5,545 bases of DNA from JBOGED01 sp050743625 (GTDB lineage: Bacteria; Actinomycetota; Nitriliruptoria; Euzebyales; Egibacteraceae). Positions 1-5,382 of the stretch are shown here, piece by piece. The stretch lies in contig JBOGED010000383.1 of the NCBI GenBank assembly GCA_050743625.1, positions 1-5,545 on the forward strand. Direction: 5' to 3'. How positions within the stretch are numbered: the first letter of the stretch is position 1; each line of letters begins with the position of its first letter. A model generated the notes under the pieces. The model had not been told where the DNA came from. It saw only the letters and a list, made by a program, of their open reading frames with translations, and did no database searches. The position numbers were made by a program, and so were the translations under genes.

Positions 1-57
1 CGCCGCGGCGAGCCCCCCACAGGCTGCCGCACAGCGCGGCCCGACCGGCGCCCCCAT
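1..57 (-). CDS. Possible 5' end of the next gene downstream of ycnI (partial)
   Basis: An ATG at 57-55 opens a frame with no stop to the window edge (19 codons: M-G-A-P-V-G-P-R-C-A-A-A-C-G-G-L-A-A-A). It begins 7 bases after the ycnI-like stop codon on the same strand, a spacing typical of an operon. The residues are small and moderately hydrophobic, as at the start of a signal peptide or membrane helix. There is only a run of G directly against the ATG and no well-spaced ribosome binding site, and the other two frames are also open here. In actinomycetes ycnI is often followed by other copper-handling secreted or membrane proteins, but nothing visible here identifies this product. It may not be the true start. 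Confidence 0.3.
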   Translation of the reverse strand, partial: MGAPVGPRCAAACGGLAAA

Positions 58-64
58 CCCCGGC

Positions 65-748
65 TCAGCCGCGGCGCCGCCGCGGCATGGCCGCCAGACC
101 GGCGAGCAGCGTGGCGCAGCCGATGCCCACCAGCAGCACGGCGGTCACGCCTATGCCGCTCGTGGCGGCTCCACCTCCCCCCGTCGCGGCGCCGCCGACC
201 GGGATCTGACCGTGATCCTCGTCGTGGTGCGCATCCTCGCCGTGACCCTCGTCGTGGTGTGCCCCCTCGTCCTCGGCGGCTGGCACGGCCGCGCCGGCTG
301 CGGTGGTCACCAGCACCGGTGCGGGCTCGCCGCTACCCTGTGGGCCGATCCATTGCACCGCCGTCCCGCTGGCGTAGGACTGCACGGCCGGCAGCGTGAA
401 GGTGCCGGGCTGTGCCGGGGTGTGCACGGTGAACTGGTACCGGTCGTCGGCCTGGGCCGACGGGTCGGCGCGGGTGAACGTGACCACGGGCTGAGTTCCC
501 GAGGTGTCCACCACGCAGGACCAACCCGCCTTCTCACCGCAGGCGACGTCGCGGAACCCGGCCGGCATCTGGATCTCGATCTTGTCGGTCCGGTCGCCCT
601 GGTGCTCCTCGGGCACGCGCATCTGCAAATGCTGCGCCGTGCCAGCCGGAACCGACGCCGCCGTCAACGTCGCGTGCGCCCAGGCGGGCGCCGCCAGCGC
701 CACCAGCGCGACTCCCGTCAACAGCGCGCCAACGAACCGCCGTCGCAT
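65..748 (-). CDS. YcnI-like (DUF1775) copper-binding secreted membrane-anchored protein
   Basis: A 227-residue protein that is probably exported and then held in the membrane by its C-terminus. Residues 1-24 form a Sec signal peptide (Arg-rich start, hydrophobic core, A-W-A before the cut), leaving His25 as the mature N-terminus. In YcnI proteins this N-terminal His, with a nearby acidic residue, binds copper. Residues 25-150 are the YcnI domain: the S-V-P-A-G-T segment, R-V-P-E-E-H (44-49), K-I-E-I-Q-M-P, two cysteines (70 and 78) that could form a disulfide, and V-Q-W-I-G-P with Trp133. Residues 158-180 are rich in His, Asp and Glu and form two copies of a 10-residue unit, plausibly a second metal-binding segment. 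A Gly/Ala-rich linker leads to one membrane helix (about 198-220) and a final R-R-R-R-G, as in other actinobacterial members. The ATG at 748 is supported by GGGAGG 8 nt upstream. The frame is intact. Copper handling is inferred from the family; the exact role is unknown. Confidence 0.9.
   Translation of the reverse strand: MRRRFVGALLTGVALVALAAPAWAHATLTAASVPAGTAQHLQMRVPEEHQGDRTDKIEIQMPAGFRDVACGEKAGWSCVVDTSGTQPVVTFTRADPSAQADDRYQFTVHTPAQPGTFTLPAVQSYASGTAVQWIGPQGSGEPAPVLVTTAAGAAVPAAEDEGAHHDEGHGEDAHHDEDHGQIPVGGAATGGGGAATSGIGVTAVLLVGIGCATLLAGLAAMPRRRRG
211..270 (-). repeat. Two tandem 30-bp units encoding the His-rich repeat of the YcnI-like protein
   Basis: Bases 211-240 and 241-270 are two in-phase 30-bp copies matching at 25 of 30 positions. 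Each encodes ten residues of the pattern [EG]-x-A-H-H-D-E-x-H-G. Because the unit is a multiple of three, copy number can change without breaking the frame, so the number of putative metal ligands may vary between strains. Confidence 0.8.
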
Positions 749-756
749 CGCCTTGA

Positions 757-762
757 CCTCCC
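757..762 (-). promoter_or_regulatory. Ribosome binding site of the ycnI-like gene
   Basis: On the minus strand GGGAGG lies 8 nt before the ATG at 748-746. It fixes the start of the YcnI-like protein and agrees with the signal peptide beginning at that Met. Confidence 0.7.
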
Positions 763-840
763 GCTCGCCATGCGGTCACCGGCCGTGACTGCGGAAGAAG
801 GGTGCGCCACGACGTCCGAAAAGTTCCCATGTGCGCCTCT

Positions 841-878
841 CTATGGGCCGAACCGCAAGCTATGGGCCGAACCGCAAG
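841..878. repeat. Perfect 19-bp tandem duplication covering the 3' end of the membrane-protein gene
   Basis: The 19-mer ctatgggccgaaccgcaag occurs twice head to tail, at 841-859 and 860-878, with no mismatch. On the minus strand the copy at 860-878 encodes the last residues (L-R-F-G-P) and the TAG stop (862-860) of the broken membrane-protein gene. The copy at 841-859 lies just beyond the stop, in the gap before ycnI. Perfect identity suggests a recent slippage duplication. Because a whole stop codon is retained in the inner copy, the protein end is unchanged. Confidence 0.9.
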
Positions 879-2223
879 GCGACTCCGCTCACCGCCGAGA
901 GGAGCAGCAGGCCGCGAAACGGAAGCTGGGCGGCCGGTGCCCTGGCGCCGAACCGTTGCCAGGCCAGGTCGTTCGCGACGGTTACCGCCAGCAGGTGTGC
1001 GCCCAGAAACACCATGAGCGCGACCCACCCCACCGTTGGCCGGACCCAGCCGTCCAAGGCGGGTCGTGGACGGTACGAACGTGAACAGGTCCCATCCCTG
1101 GTAGAGCGGATCTCCGAGTTGCCGGATGGCCACCAGCCCTTGGGCGGCCAGCACCGGCAGGTGCAGCAGCGCGATGTGCCCAGCGGCGATCGGGACGAGC
1201 GCCGCGCTCAGCAACCACGGCCGGGTGGCAACCCGGATGATGGCGAGGACCGTCCCGATGGCGGTGGCCAACCCCACGGTCTCGACCACGAGGTGGGAGC
1301 CGGCCGACAAGCCCCACCAGCGATTTACCCAGGCGGGATCGTCCCGGAGCGCGTCGAACAGCGCGCCGCCGACCAGGACGGCGACGAGCGCGGGCAGGCC
1401 GGTCATGGCCGGGACGGCGGCAAGCCCGGCCCGGATGCTGGTGAGGCGCCAGCGCCCCCCGACCTCCCGTCGTGGCGGTGAGAGGCGCGCGATCAGGGTG
1501 GAGTAGATCTCGAACGGGTCGGCGCGCTCGTACCATGACGGCCCGTAGACCCACGCGCCTCCCAGCTGCGCGAGCGTGAGCCCCAGGACGAGGGCGAGGA
1601 CGTTGCGGGGGTGGTCCGGCATCACCAGCTCGCCCCAGATCACCACCGCGAGGAACGCCGCGGCGGGCAGGCAACCCAGCCGTCCGGCAGCCGTGCGCGC
1701 CCTGACCCGCGCCCGCCGGCGGTCCTGTCCAACCACACCGAGCATGCGCGCAGCGGGCTGGCCGCCCGCCACACATTCCCCAGCGCGAACGACGCGACCC
1801 CCAGCCCCGCCCAGAACAGGACGAAAAACAGCCGCGGCGCCGGGTTGCCGGCGGCGAAGCTGACACCGAAGACCGCCGACCAGCCGAACACGGCGATCCC
1901 CGCGAGTACGGTGACGCGCAGGACGGCGCGAACGCTCGGAAGGTCCGCCGGCGAGCTCGACCCTGGCCGTGTCCCGCCAACCTGTAGGGTCGGGGTTCGT
2001 CCCCCCCGGGCGCGGCGGGTCACCAACGCCGCCATCCCGAGCATCACCAAGGCTGTCGCCTCAACCAAGAGCAGCCTCGGCAGCGGCGGCAACATGCCGG
2101 ATCCCACGCTGGTGATGTCGTCGAGCCCGTGGGCGAGCACCGGCAGGACGCCGACGCCCAAGACCCCACCCGCAGCCACCTGGCCACACCGCCGATCAGC
2201 TTGCCGTCGGGAAGCCCGGTCAT
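860..2223 (-). pseudogene. Polytopic membrane protein ('fenitrothion hydrolase'-type), broken by three frameshifts
   Basis: Three frame changes join four segments into one recognisable protein of about 454 residues. It starts at ATG 2223 (M-T-G-L-P-D-G-K), preceded by a good GAGGGG 5 nt upstream. One base is missing near 2164-2167 (a run of four C), after which the frame reads V-L-P-V-L-A-H-G, like the end of a signal or first helix. One base is missing near 1679-1684, after which it reads L-G-C-L-P-A-A-A-F-L. One extra base lies at about 1056-1088, after which D-G-W-V-R-P-T-V-G-W-V-A-L leads to the TAG at 862-860. Family landmarks as I remember them are W-R-A-A-S-P-L-R, I-W-G-E-L-V, F-E-I-Y-S-T-L-I-A-R-L-S-P, L-V-P-I-A-A-G-H and Y-Q-G-W-D-L-F. 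There are roughly nine to ten membrane helices. The 'fenitrothion hydrolase' name is a transferred label; I infer only an integral membrane protein of unknown function. The lesions could be real decay or sequence errors at short homopolymers. Confidence 0.82.
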
Positions 2224-2228
2224 GAAAG

Positions 2229-2234
2229 CCCCTC
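2229..2234 (-). promoter_or_regulatory. Ribosome binding site deciding the start of the broken membrane-protein gene
   Basis: GAGGGG on the minus strand stands 5 nt before the ATG at 2223-2221. It argues that translation began in this frame, although the bulk of the protein lies in another frame after base 2167. This is the main support for placing the first lesion close to 2164-2167. Confidence 0.65.
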
Positions 2235-2447
2235 GGCCCGCCGCCGGGCAACCCTCCCACCTCACCTTGCGAGAAGGAAAGATACCGTGAGGTCGCAGCG
2301 GCTTGGATGCGCGTGGGGGGTCGTGCCACGCACCAGCCGGGGTTGGGGATTGCGTGGAGCTTGGAACTTTTCGAGGCCCGTCCCGCACTCTTCCCTCGAC
2401 GCGATGGCCCACTCGTCCACGAATACGGGCCGATGCGGAGATCAACC

Positions 2448-2491
2448 GGTCTGCCCGCCCGCGTCGCCTACGCGAACGCGGGCTTCAGACC
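2448..2491. repeat. Imperfect inverted repeat (hairpin)
   Basis: GGTCTG (2448-2453) pairs with CAGACC (2486-2491), and CCCGCGT (2458-2464) pairs with ACGCGGG (2476-2482), around an 11-nt loop and a small internal loop. ACCGGT occurs at both outer flanks (2445-2450 and 2495-2500). On the minus strand it reads GAAGCCCGCG...CGCGGGCGGG, a shape loosely like the right ends of IS200/IS605 elements. No tnpB remnant could be recognised upstream, so I call it only a hairpin. Confidence 0.6.
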
Positions 2492-2532
2492 CGAACCGGT
2501 CCGCTCTCTGGGATCGGGGTTGGGGGCGACCA

Positions 2533-2561
2533 CGGTGGCTAGGATCTCAGCCTAGCCACCG
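2533..2561. terminator. Perfect 11-bp stem hairpin, terminator-like without a T-run
   Basis: CGGTGGCTAGG (2533-2543) is the exact reverse complement of 2551-2561, with a 7-nt loop. It could stop transcripts from either direction, as U-less hairpins do in many actinomycetes. No gene ends next to it on either strand, so it may instead be part of a small RNA or a binding site. Confidence 0.45.
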
Positions 2562-2865
2562 CTGGCCTCCCCGCAAGGATAACCCTTACACCTCCTAGCT
2601 GCGGCTTTGGCAAGGATGGGAGCCCTAGCCCGTTGGAGACGCCGAGAGCCAAAATCGACATCACCTCGCCTTCAGTCAGGCTCGCGCCGCCAGGCTTGGA
2701 GTGCGGCTTTCTGCGCATACGGCAATGCCACCAACTTAGGCGGGATCCGTCGCGTGTGCGGCGTCCGCGGCCGTGACCGCCGGACAGCTCACGTGTGTGG
2801 GGTGGAGCTCGTAGCAGGCAGGGTGTGCGCTCACGGGAGCATGTGCCTGACACGCAAGGCTGGCC

Positions 2866-2899
2866 TGCATCTTTCCCGCGTGGACGCGGGAAAGATGCA
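2866..2899. repeat. Perfect 16-bp inverted repeat (hairpin H1)
   Basis: TGCATCTTTCCCGCGT (2866-2881) is the exact reverse complement of 2884-2899, separated by GG. As RNA or extruded DNA the likely loop is TGGA closed by CGCG/CGCG. Its core and 3' flank match hairpin H2 at 2930-2960. Confidence 0.9.
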
Positions 2900-2910
2900 C
2901 TCACCCGACA

Positions 2911-2930
2911 GGTGCCTCACGTGAGGCGCC
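2911..2930. repeat. 20-bp palindrome centred on CACGTG
   Basis: GGTGCCTCAC (2911-2920) faces GTGAGGCGCC (2921-2930). It is symmetrical except for one position, which would be a G-T pair. The inner CCTCACGTGAGG is a perfect 12-bp palindrome. With no loop, a dimeric regulator binding site is more likely than an RNA hairpin. It lies between hairpins H1 and H2. Confidence 0.7.
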
Positions 2931-2960
2931 AACATTCCCCGCGTAGGCGCGGGAATGTTG
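2930..2960. repeat. Inverted repeat (hairpin H2), diverged copy of H1
   Basis: CAACATTCCC (2930-2939) pairs with GGGAATGTTG (2951-2960). After one bulged C (2940), GCG (2941-2943) pairs with CGC (2948-2950) around the loop TAGG. The core TTCCC-GCG-T-N3-CGCGGGAA and the following TGCA-Y-TC are shared with H1. Two stem pairs are A-T in one copy and T-A in the other. Confidence 0.85.
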
Positions 2961-3025
2961 CATTCGGGCGTCCCAGTCTCCGCCCATCGCCGTCTCGATG
3001 TTGTCCGCTGCCAGTGCGCTTGTCT

Positions 3026-3049
3026 CTTTTGCGCGTACCCGCGCAAAAG
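3026..3049. repeat. Perfect 10-bp inverted repeat (hairpin H3)
   Basis: CTTTTGCGCG (3026-3035) is the exact reverse complement of 3040-3049 around the loop TACC. The CGCG-T-N3-CGCG centre is the same as in H1 and H2, but the outer arms differ. A 7-bp direct repeat GCGCTTG flanks it at 3016-3022 and 3052-3058. Confidence 0.85.
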
Positions 3050-3209
3050 CAGCGCTTGACTCAAGACCCTAAATTGGTGGTATTGGCGCATATAGACTTG
3101 CCTTCCGCGCTTCTGATCGGTGTTTAGCGACCGTGCCGCTGTGGCCCACGACGAGTCGGAGATGAAGTGGGGGGCCAAACGACACCCAGACGTGCGGAAA
3201 GCGCGATAA

Positions 3210-3238
3210 GGAGGAAAGCCGCAGCGTTCGGCTCCTCC
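3210..3238 (-). terminator. Probable terminator of the PepSY gene
   Basis: On the minus strand GGAGGAGCCG (3238-3229) pairs with CGGC-TT-TCCTCC (3221-3210), giving ten stem pairs with a two-base bulge and a 7-nt loop. It begins 19 nt after the TGA of the PepSY gene. There is no long T-run after it, only TTATCGCGCTTTC, which is usual for high-G+C actinomycetes. Confidence 0.65.
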
Positions 3239-3257
3239 CATGCCGGGTTGTGAGCGC

Positions 3258-4811
3258 TCAAGCCGATCCGAATGCTCGGGCGAGGCGGGGGACCCTGCGC
3301 AGGACGAGCCCGTCCAGGGCAAGTACTGCGAGCATGGTGGCGCCGCCGAGCGGGAACATGACTCCCAGGGCGAGCATGACGAACAAGATCCGCCTGAGGG
3401 TTCTCTTGTCCGCCGAGCGGCGAGGCGCCGCGAGGGTTCCCTTCGGGCGCCGCTTCCACCACATCATCGGGCCGGTGATCGCCATGAAGACCACCGCCAC
3501 GCACATCAACAGGTTGATGACCGTATTGACGGTGTCGGCGCCCCCGCCAAAACGGGTACTCAGGTGGAGGTTCACGCCCTCGGAGACCGTCTTCGCGAGC
3601 ACACCGAAGTCCTCATACCCGTAGTCGGCCAGAACCTGGCCTGAGTACTGGTCGATGTGAAGGGTGGTATAGCCATCGTGGCCGCCAGGGGTCTGGCTGT
3701 AGGCGGTGTACACACCGGTGGCGTCCTCGGGCATGCTGATCCACAAGCCGTGCCGCGTCTTCGCCTCCCCGAAACGCTGCGCGGCGACGGCGCGGGCCTG
3801 GTCGATGCCAATGGGCTGAGATTGGACGAGTGCCGCAGTGGCGGCGGAAGGCGCGCCTGAGGCGCTGTGGCCCTCGTGGCCGGCGCCGGACGCTGGTACG
3901 GGGAGCTGCTCGGCCGCCCACGGCACTGGGTTCTCCCCGCCGGCGATGTCCTTGGTCAGCCTCGGCGTGGAGGTCGACGCCTCCTCCGCGTACTCCGGAT
4001 AGCCGGCGCCGGACCGCGCCGCGATCCTCTGGAACCCGTCGCCCCAGAAACCGCTCCAGAACAGGCCCGAGACGATGAAGAACAGCAGCACCGCGCCCCC
4101 CAGGGCGCCTATCCGAGCGTGGCGATAGCGCAGCAGGGAACGTCCGGCCAGCCGCCCCGCGGCCCGCTGAGCCTTGCGCGCCTTGCGCCCGCGCCACCAC
4201 AGATAGAAACCGCTGACGGTGAGGATGACCGTCCATGAGGCGGCGATCTCCACGAGCCGGTTGCCTACGGTCCCGGCCATCAGCCCATTGTGGACTTCAC
4301 GCACGTTCTCCATGAACAGGTCGTCGGGGACCTGAGAGCCGAGCACCTCCGCGTTGTAAGGGTTGACGTACACGTTGCGCTTGCCGGTCGCCCAGGAGTC
4401 AGCCGGCTGGTCCTCCCACCCCTCCTTGGGGTTGATGTAGACCGTGGTACTGCGCGTCGGGTAAAGGGGCTCGCTCACGCTCACCACCCGGTCATCCGGG
4501 AAGGCCTCCTCGACCGCCGCGACCTGCTCGCCAAGGGGACGGGCGGTGGTCCCCTCCACGGGCAGCGGCACCCTCCTCAGCTCTGGGTAGAACATGGGAT
4601 CGAGCTGGTCCGCGAACAGGTAGATCGCGCCGGTCACCGCCAGGATGATCAGGAAGGGGATCACGAAAAGCCCCGCATAGAAGTGCCAGCGCCATGCTGC
4701 CCGGTACACACCCGACACAGACGGGACCGGCGCCTGCACCCCTTCAGCGACCGCAGTTCCCTCCAGGGGCTCGAGTTCGGCGAGATCCGGACTTTCCTGT
4801 ATCTTTGCCAT
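3258..4811 (-). CDS. PepSY-associated TM (PiuB-like) membrane protein
   Basis: An intact 517-residue integral membrane protein of the PepSY-TM / PiuB (COG3182) type, which are implicated in metal uptake or membrane redox chemistry. Helices are visible at about 43-66 (W-H-F-Y-A-G-L-F-V-I-P-F), 184-206 (ending L-W-W-R-G-R-K), 231-256, 426-452 (ending M-M-W-W-K-R-R-P) and 474-505, possibly two. The large extracytoplasmic loops are about 67-180 and 257-425; the second holds a PepSY-like repeat (I-D-Q-A-R-A-V-A to L-H-I-D-Q-Y-S-G-Q-V-L-A-D-Y). Histidines beside the helices (43, 174 in E-V-H-N-G-L, 231 and 416 in V-N-L-H-L-S-T-R) match positions usual in the family. A short G-H-E-G-H cluster (311-315) may add metal binding. 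I chose ATG 4811 because AGGGAAGG ends 9 nt upstream and the first helix then follows a normal cytoplasmic tail. An in-frame ATG at 4832 would add seven basic residues. The gene follows the sortase by 130 bp. The substrate is not shown. Confidence 0.88.
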   Translation of the reverse strand: MAKIQESPDLAELEPLEGTAVAEGVQAPVPSVSGVYRAAWRWHFYAGLFVIPFLIILAVTGAIYLFADQLDPMFYPELRRVPLPVEGTTARPLGEQVAAVEEAFPDDRVVSVSEPLYPTRSTTVYINPKEGWEDQPADSWATGKRNVYVNPYNAEVLGSQVPDDLFMENVREVHNGLMAGTVGNRLVEIAASWTVILTVSGFYLWWRGRKARKAQRAAGRLAGRSLLRYRHARIGALGGAVLLFFIVSGLFWSGFWGDGFQRIAARSGAGYPEYAEEASTSTPRLTKDIAGGENPVPWAAEQLPVPASGAGHEGHSASGAPSAATAALVQSQPIGIDQARAVAAQRFGEAKTRHGLWISMPEDATGVYTAYSQTPGGHDGYTTLHIDQYSGQVLADYGYEDFGVLAKTVSEGVNLHLSTRFGGGADTVNTVINLLMCVAVVFMAITGPMMWWKRRPKGTLAAPRRSADKRTLRRILFVMLALGVMFPLGGATMLAVLALDGLVLRRVPRLARAFGSA

Positions 4812-4941
4812 TTTCCCGCGCCTTCCCTTCATGCATCCCGACACCGAGCACTCCCGCTGCCTGAAGGGTGTCCTGGAAGCGCCTGGGAGTTCCAACAGAG
4901 GCAGGCTTCTTGCGAAGGCAGTGCCCCGGAAAGGCGGCAAC
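4812..4941 (-). other. 130-bp gap between the sortase and the PepSY gene
   Basis: The gap contains the PepSY ribosome binding site and one weak stem-loop on the minus strand: GAAGCCTG pairs with CAGG-CG-CTTC, with a two-base bulge, at about 4877-4903. It could slow or end transcription leaving the sortase. I see no clear -35/-10 pair. The spacing allows either readthrough from the sortase or an unrecognised promoter. Confidence 0.35.
4821..4829 (-). promoter_or_regulatory. Ribosome binding site of the PepSY gene
   Basis: AAGGGAAGG on the minus strand lies 9 nt before the ATG at 4811-4809. It would overlap the codons of a longer product starting at 4832, so it favours the shorter start. Confidence 0.55.
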
Positions 4942-5331
4942 TTACGGGCGGGTGAGGGAGGCGTAGACGACGACGTTGTCCCGGTACTGCTTGAGGGTGC
5001 GGTCGAAGTCGCCGCCGCAGGTGATCAGCCGGAGTGTGGGCGCAGGTGTGGGGCTGTAGACGTCGAGGGTCGGGAACGCGCTCTTGGCATACCGCTCGAC
5101 CTTGTCGACGCTGAAGCGCACGGTCCCACGGTCGCCCGTGACCGCGATCTCGTCCCCTGGCCGGAGCCGGGAGAGCGCGAAGAACACCGCCGGCCCGGTG
5201 AGGGAGTCGACGTGGCCGGCGATCACCGCCGCGCCTGGCTCCCCGGGCTCCGGGCCTGGCTGGAACCATCCTGGGACGGCGAAGTCCGAGGGCACCCGTA
5301 GGGTTTGGTCGGGGTTGAGCCCGAGCGCCAC
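4942..5331 (-). CDS. Class F-type sortase, catalytic core (after an in-frame stop)
   Basis: This 129-residue open segment, counted from GTG 5331, holds the sortase catalytic core. His40 lies in A-G-H-V-D-S, Cys105 in L-I-T-C-G-G and Arg117 in K-Q-Y-R-D-N-V-V-V-Y-A, the expected triad. L-G-L-N-P-D-Q-T-L-R-V-P and G-P-E-P-G-E-P-G are typical of actinobacterial class F enzymes. Sortases are extracytoplasmic cysteine transpeptidases that join sorted proteins to the cell wall or to one another. The core is in the same frame as the upstream part (5335-5545) and is separated from it only by a TGA at 5337-5335, so the two are best read as one gene. GTG 5331 lies three bases after that TGA and has no ribosome binding site. 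Translation from it would lack the membrane anchor and first strand, so the enzyme would stay in the cytoplasm and probably misfold. No sorting-signal substrate gene is visible. Confidence 0.8.
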   Translation of the reverse strand: MALGLNPDQTLRVPSDFAVPGWFQPGPEPGEPGAAVIAGHVDSLTGPAVFFALSRLRPGDEIAVTGDRGTVRFSVDKVERYAKSAFPTLDVYSPTPAPTLRLITCGGDFDRTLKQYRDNVVVYASLTRP

Positions 5332-5332
5332 G

Positions 5333-5382
5333 GATCAGGTACGCATCCCGGCGACGCCGATCGCGGGGATGCGTACCTGATC
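5333..5382. repeat. Perfect 17-bp inverted repeat inside the sortase gene
   Basis: GATCAGGTACGCATCCC (5333-5349) is the exact reverse complement of 5366-5382, with a 16-nt spacer. The 5366-5382 arm encodes the conserved D-Q-V-R-I-P on the minus strand. The 5333-5349 arm encodes G-M-R-T-stop-S, which does not fit the family. It therefore looks like an inverted copy of the coding arm. Confidence 0.9.

Larger units (their letters stand above)
2224..3209. other. About 1-kb gene-free stretch rich in palindromes
   Basis: I see no convincing gene here on either strand. The open frames have no recognisable domain, biased codon pattern or well-placed ribosome binding site, and they overlap each other in several frames. 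The stretch holds at least six inverted repeats, listed separately (2448-2491, 2533-2561, 2866-2899, 2911-2930, 2930-2960, 3026-3049), plus the perfect palindrome CTTGACTCAAG at 3055-3065. Parts of it (about 2581-2730 and 3056-3125) are visibly richer in A and T than the neighbouring genes. It could hold regulatory RNA, a leader or promoter for the membrane gene, or remains of a mobile element; the sequence alone does not decide. Confidence 0.6.

Noticed and set aside
212..1084. Long plus-strand open frame opposite ycnI
   Set aside because: It is the shadow of the minus-strand ycnI gene, continues through a broken gene, and is dominated by Arg, Gly and His in the way antisense G+C-rich frames are.
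2588..2596. Perfect Shine-Dalgarno-like AGGAGGTGT on the minus strand
   Set aside because: No ATG or GTG lies at a usable distance; the nearest TTG is about 15 nt away and opens only nine codons.
2539..2904. 121-codon minus-strand open frame in the gene-free stretch
   Set aside because: Its start lies inside hairpin H1, it has no ribosome binding site, no recognisable domain and a low-complexity Arg/Gly/Ser composition; it reads like chance openness in G+C-rich DNA.
2400..2904. IS200/IS605 (TnpB) remnant with a guide-RNA-like end
   Set aside because: The hairpin at 2448-2491 is only loosely similar to such ends, and none of the three minus-strand frames upstream shows the TnpB zinc-finger or catalytic motifs.
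2866..3049. CRISPR array
   Set aside because: The hairpins resemble CRISPR repeats in having C-rich/G-rich arms, but they are not identical, spacing is uneven (63 and 92 bases between centres), and no cas gene is present.
3056..3084. TTGACT with a weak GGTATT 17 bases later on the plus strand, like a sigma-70-type promoter
   Set aside because: The -10 match is poor, TTGACT is part of a palindrome (CTTGACTCAAG), and no plus-strand gene follows.
3258..4940. Longer 560-residue version of the PepSY protein
   Set aside because: The extra 43 residues have no ribosome binding site at their start and would put an unlikely tail before a normal cytoplasmic N-terminus; AGGGAAGG supports ATG 4811.
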